A stretch of 64,000 bases of DNA from Dimorphilus gyrociliatus. Lineage: Eukaryota; Annelida; Polychaeta; Dinophilidae. Positions 1 to 13,028 of this stretch are shown piece after piece. Made by a program: the position numbers and the translations under genes. The stretch is taken from assembly GCA_904063045.1 (NCBI GenBank), contig CAJFCJ010000009.1, positions 1,302,968 to 1,366,967 on the forward strand. Direction: 5' to 3'. How positions within the stretch are numbered: the stretch's first letter is position 1; the number at the start of each line of letters is the position of its first letter. A model generated the notes under the pieces. That model worked only from the letters and a program-made list of their open reading frames with translations. It did no database searches and was not told the DNA's origin.

Positions 1-3444
<3,444 letters not shown>

Positions 3445-3591
3445 TTATTCTAATCTTGGAGACAACGAACCAATCAGAATTCAATGAGAACGTTTTGCTC
3501 GTCAATAAGCGGGAAAATATGATTTTCCAATACATTTTTGTTATGAGAGCAATATTTTAATTAGTCTATTTATCTACTGATACTATATAAA

Positions 3592-3876
3592 TTATAAATG
3601 ATTATTAGATAAAAAATCTTGTTCTATCTCTTTAGTGCCTTTTAAATCATTCAGTGCTATGGAGTATCTGAGTGCTTTTGTACTTTCTACTAAATTACTC
3701 TCAGAGCAGCTTTCAATTCCAACATTTGGCCTTCTGGCTCGTATATTGTATCCAAGCATACAAACGAAGCCACAAATAAGTAGAATGATAGCTATACAGG
3801 CACCTGCTGTTAGAGCCATATAGCCAGCTGAATTATTCCTTTGTTCTTCATCAGTTGTATTAGTATAGTTAGCCAT
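3592..3876 (-). CDS. Small single-pass membrane protein, unrecognised
   Basis: Uninterrupted 94-codon frame with an ATG start at 3876. The N-terminus is short and polar with Asn-x-Thr sites (NYT, NTT), followed by one strongly hydrophobic segment at about residues 19-42 (ALTAGACIAIILLICGFVCM). A basic stretch (IRARR) and a Ser/Glu-rich tail of about 50 residues come next. The charge pattern suggests the N-terminus is outside and the tail cytosolic. It lies about 160 bp from the GOT1 start on the same strand. I recognise no family. The clear TM plus basic stop-transfer layout argues for a real gene, but no homology supports it. Confidence 0.5.
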   Translation of the reverse strand: MANYTNTTDEEQRNNSAGYMALTAGACIAIILLICGFVCMLGYNIRARRPNVGIESCSESNLVESTKALRYSIALNDLKGTKEIEQDFLSNNHL

Positions 3877-4331
3877 AATTTGTCAAGAATTTTAATAAAA
3901 TTTGTAATTACTTTAATTATAGAAAAGTATTTTAACTAGATATATATATAACGAATAATATACTATGTTAATAAACCACATTTAAGAAATAAATGTTCAA
4001 GTTTCTTTTAAATGTTCTTTTTTTTTTAAAAGAATATCTCATGATTGTGTATATATATAAATTTATATATATACATGTATTTTGTTTATTTCGTTTTAAA
4101 GTTATATTTAAGAGTCATTTTCCCACGACATTTATCTTGTAAAAGTACATTTTTTTAATGCTATCTATATTAATTTCATGAATTTTTAAGGGGTAAAAAT
4201 AGAACATTCGTAATTCCATGAAAGTTTCCCCTGATCGTTATACCAGTTTTTGTAACTATGCAAGAGCTGCGACTGAATCATTAGACAATCCTGTATAATT
4301 TCATAGAAAACTTTAAAAGCAAATAGCAATC
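3877..4331. other. Intergenic, divergent spacer
   Basis: It separates the minus-strand small membrane gene from the plus-strand RING-like gene. It is very AT-rich with TATATATA runs near 3942-3949 and 4050-4072. No coding or RNA gene is seen; it presumably holds both promoters. Confidence 0.5.
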
Positions 4332-4810
4332 ATGTCCAACGAAAGAGCATACGCACATCCCGCATTCCATGGCGGAAAGAATAATTCGGAACAAGTAACT
4401 ATATTATTGTTTTTATAAAGAAATTATAAAACTTTATTATGTATCTTATGTTAACAATTTTTTAAGGTTACGGATGAATACTTAACATGTCCAATAAGTG
4501 GACGACCTGGATTTATACATCCAAAAATTTTGCTATGCGGCCATACATTTAGCAAAGCAAGCTTGGAAAGTTATGTAAGTATGGCTCATTTTTGAAAGAG
4601 ATAGCGATAATGCTTTTAATGAAATAGGCTGGTGGAGCTAGATGCTTTTGCTGTCCAATGTGTGGAAAGGTGACAGAATTACCATCTAACGGGGTTTCTG
4701 GCCTTAGAGACAACATCTTTATTGATACACAAGTTGAAATGCTACTCTCAAGACATAATAAGGCTAGAGGCCGCGATGACTCTTTTTACAACATAACAAA
4801 ATACGAATGA
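4332..4810 (+). CDS. Short RING/U-box-like zinc finger protein
   Basis: Exons 4332-4394, 4467-4574 and 4628-4810 join in frame to a 117-residue protein. The core reads TCPISGRPGF, then LLCGHTFSKASLESY, then CFCCPMCGK, which is the spacing of an N-terminal TRIM-type RING finger (Cys-x2-Cys, CGHTF, CPxC). The second expected cysteine of the first pair is Ser (CPIS, not CPIC), so zinc binding may be incomplete or U-box-like. No B-box, coiled coil or C-terminal domain follows; the gene stops about 50 residues after the finger. The ubiquitin-ligase role is inferred from the fold only. Confidence 0.75.
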
Positions 4811-5033
4811 TCTAGTTTGGGAAAATCCTATTGATTAATGCAAAATTACTTAATGACAAAAAGCTTTTCATGACCTATTTTTGAATTATAACCTAGTGCT
4901 ATAAAGTATATTTGTCTAAATTTCACGGATGTAGGTATCTAAAAATTGAAGTACTGATACTAAGGAAAAAAAAGAAAACACACATTACTAATATATTCAG
5001 AATTCATCTACTTGAATATCTAATACAGTATTT

Positions 5034-5975
5034 TTATTCAGTTTCATCGTCGTCACCGCAAGTATTCAAACTTAAAACTTCTACTTGACCCTTTCCTTTC
5101 GTTTCCATTTTGACTATGTCATCTATTTCTCTAAATAGTCCGGGGTCGATTACTACTGTCTATAATAAATGAGTAGGAAAATTTCTTTAGTTAATTATTC
5201 TATTGTTTTCTACGCTTTGACTATTCTTACCATTTCCAAGTCGCAGTCGAATTCTTCAGATAATATTTGGGCATTTGTTTTCTTTACTTTTTCTCTTACC
5301 CTCTTCCCGTCTTTGCTTGGTATAAATAGTCTCAATTTCATCTGGGCTCTTTCAATCTTGAACGTTTCAGTAGCTTTCAATTGTTGTATAACATCCAAAG
5401 CTTGTTGTTTTGCACTTCGACTAGGTTTTACTGAGATATGACAATCTTTCATAGCCTTTTCTATCATTGTTACTGTATAAGGTTTTTTAGTTTCCGGATT
5501 TATACATTTTTCAGAAACAACAGTAGCTATATCTCTGAAAGTATTTTCAATTTGGGCCTGTCTTTCTTTTTCAGTGACTTGCAATTCTCCTTTTGTTAAA
5601 ATCTATGGAAGATTGTCATTTTTTTTTAAAAAAATGTCTTAATAATAAATATAACTTACTATTTTGCATATATCTGTTGCATCATCAGTATTAAATGCTT
5701 TTCGTAAGTCGTCAGCTTTGGCAACTTGGCCTTTTGAAACGTTTAAAAACACAGTTGGTGTCTGTAGAACTTCATCAATGTCGGTTTCACTAAATGAACA
5801 TTTTGTTTTTGTTATTACATTAAGAAAAAAATTTATTAGATTACATTTTATTTCTCCATGGCATAACTTTATTTGGATAACAAGCTATTTCGAATCGCTT
5901 TCCTCCTTTTTTTAATCTAACGACAGCGATGTTAGTTAGCCGTTTTTGATTTGTGGGAGTAAATATAGTAGCCAT
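5034..5975 (-). CDS. SBDS: Ribosome maturation protein SBDS
   Basis: SBDS works with the GTPase EFL1 to release eIF6 from new 60S subunits. Minus-strand exons 5845-5975, 5660-5789, 5231-5602 and 5034-5159 total 759 nt and encode 252 residues, close to the usual 250. The start is [20 protein letters not shown]. Further hallmarks are [52 protein letters not shown] and the C-terminal [20 protein letters not shown]. All introns are 55-71 bp. All three SBDS domains appear intact. It is divergent from IFT56, with about 535 bp between the start codons. Confidence 0.97.
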
Positions 5976-6510
5976 TTCAAGCTCCTTCCAGCTTCAGTCG
6001 TTTTTAATTCTTTATGATATATATATATGTACCAATATTGCTTGATTTCAAGTGAACTTGCAATTTCTCGTGGTAAATTTCCACTTGACAGGTAACCTGA
6101 CTAATATATCTTTATATATATATATTTATACACATAGACAGTATTATCCGCAGCGAATCGAACTTTTTTTTCAACTCTTTGTCGCGTTATGAGGGAATGC
6201 ATAAAAAATTATTAATACGGTTTCAAAATGTACGTTCACAACTTTTCAGTTCTTACTTTATGACAAGCTAAGTCTGCCACTCAAAAATTAAAATTTTAAA
6301 AACAAACTAATTGTTAGGAAAGCTGTCTGCAAGTTGGTAATTTTCGTATTATTGATATCAAAATACGAAAATGCGCAAATAGCAGACGGCACATAGTTTT
6401 CATTAGAAACGCGAATTCCTTTACTTTGAAAATAGGAAAAATTTTTTTCGACTTTTGACCGTTTTATACTTGGATCAACTCAAAAAAGTAACAAACAAAA
6501 ATCAGTCAAG
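5976..6510. promoter_or_regulatory. Divergent spacer between SBDS and IFT56
   Basis: Both neighbouring genes are transcribed away from this stretch, so it should contain both promoters. It holds (TA) runs near 6018-6029 and 6109-6123, and a nested inverted repeat at 6325-6387: outer arms GTCTGC/GCAGAC and an inner 11 bp arm pair around a short loop. I looked for an RFX X-box, expected upstream of a ciliary gene, and saw no clear one. Confidence 0.4.
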
Positions 6511-9188
6511 ATGGTTTGTATATTAATCTTTAATATTTACATAGATAAATGATTTTAATTTGATTTGTTTGCCAAAAAGATGCTCTCAAGGCAAAAGCCC
6601 GCTGTTGGGCCAGGATCTCAAGCAGCTTCAAAACAGAAAGAAAAGAAACACGAATTACCTAAATTTGAAGAATTCATTGAACAACGAGATTATACCGGAG
6701 CAGGAACACTTTTAGATACTCGTTCGATTCCTGGAATGAATCCAGATGACTATGATGCATGGATAGCGTACTGTGCCTTCCATTTGGGTGATTTCAAAAA
6801 ATCAATGGATTGTTACGAAAAGATCTTAAAGAGAGATGGAAGTAATCCCGAAGTGTGGCTATGGTTGGCTTGTACATATTTCATGTTAGGAATGTATCCA
6901 GATGCTGATGAAGCTGCAAAAAAATCTCCAAAATCTAAACTTCAAAATCGTCTACTTTTCCATTTATCTCATAAGTTTAATGACGAAAAAAGACTTATGA
7001 GTCACCATCAAAGTCTACAGGACGTAACGGAAGATCAACTATCACTAGCTTCTATTCATTACCTACGTTCTCATTATCAAGAAGCTATTGATATTTACAA
7101 ACGTATCCTATTGGAAAACAGGTATGGTTTTTAAGCCTAGCTTTGCTAAAAATTCACTTACAAAATCTTTACTTGTTCCTTCACATATGCTTACACTTTT
7201 CAGGGAATATTTAGCGCTCAACGCTTATGTGGCTTTGTGCTATTACAAACTCGATTATCATGATGTATCACAGGTAAAAGTCTTTATAATTCCTTTTTTT
7301 TATTACTCTAAACAGTGAATTTACAACTGTTAACGTTTATGTTGCAATTTGTTATCATAAAATGGATTATTTTGATTTATCCCAGGTCTGTTTATCAATG
7401 GAATTGTCTTTTTATTCTGAAAATATTAGGCTAAAATTAATAGGTGATTAAAACAGACTAATAAGTTGGTAATTTCCTATGTTGTAGGAAGTTTTGGCTG
7501 TCTACCTTCAGCAATATCCCGATAGTGCTATAGCACTCAATCTCAAGGCCTGCAATCACTACAGATTATACAATGGAAAAGCTGCTGAAGCGGAATTGAA
7601 AACTCTACAAGACATAGCATCACCATCTTTCACTTTTGCTAGAGATCTTGTCAAACATAATCTAGTTGTTTTTCGGTCTGGAGAGGGCGCACTTCAAATT
7701 CTACCTCCTCTAATTGACGTTCTACCTGAAGCTAGATTAAATTTAGTTATTTATTACCTAAAACAAGACGATGTTGGTGAAGCCTTTCAACTAATCAAAG
7801 ATCTGGATCCAACAACTCCTCAAGAATACATACTAAAAGGAGTTGTTAATGCAGCTGTAGGACAGGATCAAGGAACGGTTAGTATCTATTTATCAGTAAA
7901 TAGTAAAATTACAACAAAAGGCATAATTCAAATTTTCTAAATTGTACACTTATGAAGGAGATACAAACAAAAACTGATAAGGTATTACTGCATACCGTGT
8001 ACCGCTTATGTAACAAACGAATGTTGTTAATGATAATATCTGTCTCTTTCTCTCTCTTCCTCTCTCTATCTCTCTCCCTCTCCCTCATCTATTTATAATT
8101 ATATTTAATATTTATGTAACTTGAAAATATTATGGAATGTTAACCAATAGTCTAATAGTAATGAGTGAAATCGTCACACCATCATATAGACTGTTCAATG
8201 TAATTCAGTCACCATTTTGCACTATATTTTATTTACATTAACTTATTTACAAACTTTAATTTTCCATAGTTTGTTTATACGAAAACAAATATAATCAAAA
8301 TTAACTTAATTTTCATAACAGAAAGAACATTTGAAAGTAGCTCAACAGTATTTCCAGTTAGTTGGGGGATCAGCTAGCGAATGCGGTAAAAATTTTATAT
8401 ATACATTATATATTGTTTAATTGCATAATTAATTATATTATTTAAATTATAGACACCATCCCTGGTAGACAATGTATGGCATCTTGTTTTTTCTTATTAA
8501 AACAATTTGACGATGTTTTAATCTACTTAAATTCTGTTAAAGTAAATATTTTAAATGTTCTCCATTAGGATAAACTAATAATAGATTTATTATATTATTA
8601 TATTATTTAAACAGAGTTATTTCTACAACGACGATCTATTCAATTATAATTATGCCCAAGCAAAGGCGGCTGTTGGTAATTTTAAGGAAGCTGAAGAAGT
8701 TTTCTTGTTAATTACCAACGAAAAGATCAAGTCAGAATATACCTACCTATCGTGGTTGGCCAGATGTTACATTATGAACAGAAAGGCTCGCTTAGCCTGG
8801 GAGCTCTACTTGAAAATGGAGACATCTAGTGAATCATTCAGCTTGTTAGGCTTAATAGCTAACGATTGCTATAAAATGGGACAATTTTATTACGCTGCAA
8901 AAGCATTCGATGTTCTTGAGAGATTGGATCCGAATCCAGAATACTGGGAAGGTAAAAGAGGAGCTTGTGTAGGAGTTTTTCAAATGATTATCGCAAATCA
9001 CGAGCCAAAGTGAGCTAAATTATCTATTTCCCTTTTGAATTGAAATTTATTAATTAACAATATTTTGCAGAGAAAAACTACGAGAAATATTACAATTGCT
9101 TAGAAACACGAGTAATCCTCAAGTAGATTATATTACAAAAATCATGAGAAACTGGGCAAAAGATAACAAAGTTGCGATTCCTGACTAA
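6511..9188 (+). CDS. IFT56: Intraflagellar transport protein 56 (TTC26/DYF-13)
   Basis: TPR-rich subunit of the IFT-B complex, which carries cargo into cilia. Exons: 6511-6513 (ATG only, proposed), 6580-7121, 7204-7273 or the alternative 7316-7385, 7488-7877, 8322-8385, 8453-8541, 8615-9009 and 9071-9188, giving 556 residues against about 554 in vertebrates. It is highly conserved: [54 protein letters not shown] and [20 protein letters not shown]. The first ATG followed at once by a GT donor would give MMLSR, as in vertebrates; otherwise translation starts at 6580. The 70 nt third exon exists in two tandem versions. A pyrimidine-rich CT tract lies in intron 4 (about 8041-8090). A polyadenylation signal AATAAA lies near 9443. 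Confidence 0.96.
7204..7385 (+). other. IFT56: Mutually exclusive exon pair 3a/3b of IFT56
   Basis: Exon 3a (7204-7273) and exon 3b (7316-7385) are both exactly 70 nt, both enter after two codon bases and leave in phase 0, and both have usable splice signals (3b: AAACAG before it, CAG|GTCTGT after it). Their peptides align without gaps: [16 protein letters not shown] versus [16 protein letters not shown], with 13 of 23 full codons identical. Since 70 is not a multiple of 3, including both or neither breaks the frame. The intron between them (7274-7315) is only 42 nt, shorter than any other intron read in this window (49 nt or more), which fits steric blocking of 3a-to-3b splicing. Confidence 0.85.
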
Positions 9189-9710
9189 ACAAGGTATTAG
9201 ATAGAAATTATTAATTCTTAAAACCTATTACTACTGTACTTACTTCTTTTCTTTAGAGGAGAGGTGAATGAATCCTAAAACTATTACAATATCACTTTGA
9301 AAATGAAAAAAAAAACAACTACTATTATATTTAACCATTTGGGGCGATGAAAACTGTTCATATATTATTCCATATATATTACAAATATATATTACAAACA
9401 AATTGTTTGTCTTCTTAAAATATCTATTTATTTTTTAAATTCAATAAAATGTAATCTCATTTATCAATATCTTTCGTATTTGCAACAAATATTTGATGCT
9501 GTAACTTTAGTCTAAAGAAAAAGAAAGGAAAGAGACTGAGAGAGAGGAAACTTCAACGACTGCTATAAATAAGTAATAAAACTATAGTACAAATCGATAG
9601 TTACGACCTAATTACTATAAAAATTATAGTTATTTAATTTTGTATTCAACAAAAGAATTTCTATAACAAGAAAATATTTCACAGTTTTTCCCCTGACAAT
9701 ATTTTACGAT
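9189..9710. other. Convergent 3' spacer between IFT56 and the GCNT-like gene
   Basis: AT-rich 3' flank with an AATAAA signal near 9443 for IFT56 and several TATATT runs. No gene is seen. Confidence 0.5.
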
Positions 9711-11659
9711 TTAGTTAGGTAGGCCATCTTTTCTTGCATATTTAACTGTTGGTAACGATTTATAATAACGATCATCAAAGTCTACTTTATCCATTAACTT
9801 TGTTCTTTCCCTATGCCATTCCTCAAGACATTCATAACCGTACCATTTATACGTTAGGTTAAACTTGTTCATAAACATTTCGGGTCTTGTCACTAGCCAT
9901 GGAACGTCTTTAATCCCAAAATGGCATATACCTCTCACATACCGACCCAAACAGTCGCGTCCACCGTAATGACGACCCGAATTCCATAGTTTTAATCGAA
10001 TAGCAAGATTGTAAGAATAGTTGTCAGCTAATTTCGAATTACCTACAATTATTCATTCAAGTTTGCGTTTTAGACGATAATCTAATCAAGATAGACAAAC
10101 TATTGTGAGCATACCGTAATATCCACCTGGTGCATTAAGATATTTATTATAGTTTAAAACGTTGTAATAATGTTCACTAGGATGACCAGTGTCTTTGCAC
10201 CAATTTAAATAATCAATGCCAATTTTACTCTCGACTACGTACTTTACAAAATTATGAGAAAATAAGCCGTGCATCTCTCCTTTATAAAATGTTACATTCT
10301 CATAAAATTGGGTTTTCTGTTCGAAAGTATCATAGAAGATCATTTGCTGATAGGTTATACTCCACCTATGACCCCATTTATGAATAACTCGATCCATTTC
10401 CATTCTAAAAGATTTTAGTAGTTTAATTATTAATTATTGATTTATTTTTTATATTTACCTCGAAAGTGATCCTGCAATGTCATTTGATCCATTAAATATT
10501 TCTGCAATTCTAGCCAATTCGTAATTGGTTCGCAAAGGAAATTCTTGACCGGTAAGATTAATAAAGTATTTCCACCGACCCCTAGATTATAAAACAAGCA
10601 AAAACGTTTCTTTTCTGTTGTAATTAACTTTTTGATAGCCAGCAAAAGTAAAAAGTTTGCAAAAAGAAGAAAGAAAGAATTGAGAGATCGGTGAGTAGCT
10701 CAAAATGTTAATTGGAAAAATTGCAAGAAAGAGGAGAACGTTTGTAATTCCGAACCTGTAATATCTAATTAGGTCTCTCATACAATTGATATCTGGGAGT
10801 AATACACTAACATCTCCCCATTTTATCTTATCCAAATGGGAAGCTATAAAAACATTATCAAAACATTTTGCTAATGCCCTAACTGTTCTATGAAAGATTA
10901 AGGGTGATTTAACATCAATATGGATGCAGTAAATATTATGGGGTCTCCATATAGCTCGTAAAAGTCTTTCGGCTTGTTCAAAATCTCTATAAATTGAAAG
11001 ACTAAATGCTAAAGGCCATTTTTCCTCCTGTATACGATAAAAAATATAGCATCTAATCAAATAATTAATACGTCTAGAATAATAAATTCTAAAACACCCG
11101 CCTGTTCTGTTGCAACTTCAACGTATCCTCTTGCTCTTCTAAAGTCCTTACATCGAGACAACCACCATTGATAAGTCTCTAAAGGTACCGGAATTTTCCC
11201 CGGTCTTTCTATATGCAAACTTTCAGCTTTATTTATTTCTTGCTCATCATTTTTCATAACTCTAGAACATTTAATTGTTCCTTGATGTTCTATAGATGGG
11301 ACAATATACGAGGATCTCTCAGAGTAGTCATACTTCAGAGGAACTTTGTATTTATGCTGAGCTTGAGTATATACTTCGTCTATACGAGTTTTGTCTTTTT
11401 CAAAAGGCTCGTTCTTTTCTTCAGCATATATAGGTTGAGGACGTAAATGCACACCTTTTTCGTAGTCATCCAAGGTTTTGTAGTACTCGTGTTCTATCAC
11501 TTCGAGTGATAATTTTTTTGTATTTGAAGACTTTACTGAACTTGTATTGGTAAGAATCCATATATTAAAAAGTAGAAGAGATATGTTCACTAATAGCAAT
11601 ATTCCATATTTGTAATGTCGCCTAAGATAGATAAAAACATTTCTTCTCAATTGATGCAT
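9711..11659 (-). CDS. Core-2 type beta-1,6-N-acetylglucosaminyltransferase-like (GT14, GCNT family)
   Basis: Type II Golgi glycosyltransferase that probably adds branching GlcNAc to O-glycans. Minus-strand exons: about 11102-11659, 10756-11027, 10459-10581, 10115-10404 and 9711-10042, encoding about 524 residues. A signal anchor sits at residues ~19-37 (GILLLVNISLLLFNIWIL). The GT14 fold shows as PLAFSLSIYRDFEQAERLLRA, PHNIYCIHIDVKSP, WKYFINLTGQEFPLRTN, then GMYHG-like GEMHGLFSHNFVKYV, SEHYYNVL and CHFGIKDVPWL. Several cysteines match positions conserved in the family. The first junction is uncertain: frame and family length place it after GAACAG at 11102, which needs a GC donor (GC..AG intron). 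A different acceptor specificity cannot be excluded. Confidence 0.88.
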
Positions 11660-12148
11660 GGTCGTCAAAAAAGTTTATTTCGCAAATTTTCACTAGCTAA
11701 TAGAACTGGTTCTTGAAGATGCCTAGAACCAAAATATTTAACGTCAAAATAGGATTTCAAGAAGGAGTATTACAACTTTAATTAGTTCTCCCTTTACTAT
11801 AAAATAAGTTATTACCTTTAAGTGCCACACCACCCCCAGCTTTCCGCTCCTATAGTAATCTTCGTATGCATAAAATACGAAGACGATTTAAGAGCCTTTG
11901 AAAAGGGTATTGAGCCTAAAAAGATTACTATATTTTGGGTTGCTTACGTGCAAGTCGTGAGGAGAATAATTAAAGAGTTGAGCGAGCTTATATCTAGCTT
12001 AAGGCTGCACTATAGATAAGATTAAGTGTACTCTTTTAAGAACAACTCTCGCACTTAACATATGTAATTCTAATGCTTTCGTTCAAGAAGAATAAGAAAG
12101 TAATATATATTCAATTCAAAAACGTGTATTTCTGATAACTTTAAGAAA
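11660..12148. other. Spacer between GCNT-like start and RPL22 3' end, with an inverted repeat
   Basis: 5' flank of the GCNT-like gene and 3' flank of RPL22, both on the minus strand. A short frame at 11822-12019 has no family signature and I do not call it. The notable feature is the paired inverted repeat at 11851-11932. Confidence 0.4.
11851..11932. repeat. Nested perfect inverted repeats (possible structured RNA or cruciform)
   Basis: TATAGTAATCTT at 11851-11862 is the exact reverse complement of AAGATTACTATA at 11921-11932. A second perfect 9 bp pair, TCTTCGTAT / ATACGAAGA, overlaps the left arm with a 6 nt loop, so the two foldings compete. It matches no snRNA or other RNA family I recognise. 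Confidence 0.4.
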
Positions 12149-12908
12149 TTAGTTCTCCTCGTCTTCTTCTTCGTCGTTATTGATGTTGAAGTAACGAACT
12201 TCGTAGGATTCCTTGGCGTTAGCTACTACACGAAGCCAATCACGAAGACTGTTCTTCTTGAGATATTTCTTTGTTAAATATTTCAAATATCTCTTGCTGA
12301 AGGGAATTTCGGCATGAACGGTAATCTTGTTCTTGTCCTTGACAAGCTTGACATCTTTTCCCATGTTGCCGGTTTTTCCATTTACCTTAACTTTTTCTTT
12401 CAAGAAGGCTTCCTAGAAAATAATTCAAACAATACACTAGGGAAGGTGACCCTAGATAACAACGTTTAATTTAAGAGACTGAATCGTCACAGTTTACTTA
12501 CAAAGTTCTCAACGTTCATAACACCATCTTCAACTGGGTGAGTGCAGTCAATAGTGAATGACTTGGCGTCCTTGTTCTTCTTCTTTCCCTTTGGCTTGGG
12601 TCTCTTTTGAACAGTTTTAGTCTGAAAACCATGAAATTGTTTATAATACCTTGGAATAGTATTTGAATTAGACAGTGTTCAAAGTAAAATCATAGGGAGT
12701 ATTAATTCAATTGTTCTCAGCGTGGCACGTGGTCTCAATACTACATTTCATTTAATTTCACAAACTCCCGAAAATTTACAAAATGTTTTATCGCTATTCC
12801 TTTCTTTAAGTATTTATAATAAAGTAGATACGAGTTAAAATAGAAAAAAAAGGAAAAAGATAGGTGAAATATTGACAAAATGTTTCAAGCTATGCTTACC
12901 GGTGCCAT
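12149..12908 (-). CDS. RPL22: Large ribosomal subunit protein eL22 (RPL22)
   Basis: Minus-strand exons 12900-12908, 12502-12621 and 12149-12412 encode 130 residues. The first coding exon holds only ATGGCACCG. The rest reads [20 protein letters not shown], then [51 protein letters not shown] and an acidic tail DEEEDEEN, all diagnostic of eL22. A tiny first exon is common in ribosomal protein genes. It is divergent from NUP210 with only about 120 bp between start codons. Confidence 0.98.
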
Positions 12909-13028
12909 CTTGGATTCCGTGGAGAAAAAGGAAGACTGATAGTTGAAATTTTGCGATGTATAATGTATAGAAAATTAAAAATGGCGATATAAATAATCTA
13001 AATAAAGCGCCGCCATTTTGAAATATCA
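12909..13028. promoter_or_regulatory. Very short bidirectional promoter, RPL22 / NUP210
   Basis: Only ~120 bp lie between the two divergent start codons. It contains GCCGCCATTTTG (about 13009-13020), the reverse complement of a YY1-type AAAATGGCGGC site, and the RPL22 ATG itself sits in CCAAGATGGC. I infer a TATA-less shared promoter. Confidence 0.45.

Noticed and set aside
11822..12019. 65-codon plus-strand frame
   Set aside because: It covers the inverted-repeat region; no start context, domain or splice partner.
13006..13020. GCCGCCATTTTG as a shared YY1-like motif at several gene starts (also GOT1 near 3423)
   Set aside because: Suggestive, but ATGGCGGC at a start codon is also ordinary Met-Ala-Ala coding sequence; too few cases to claim regulation.
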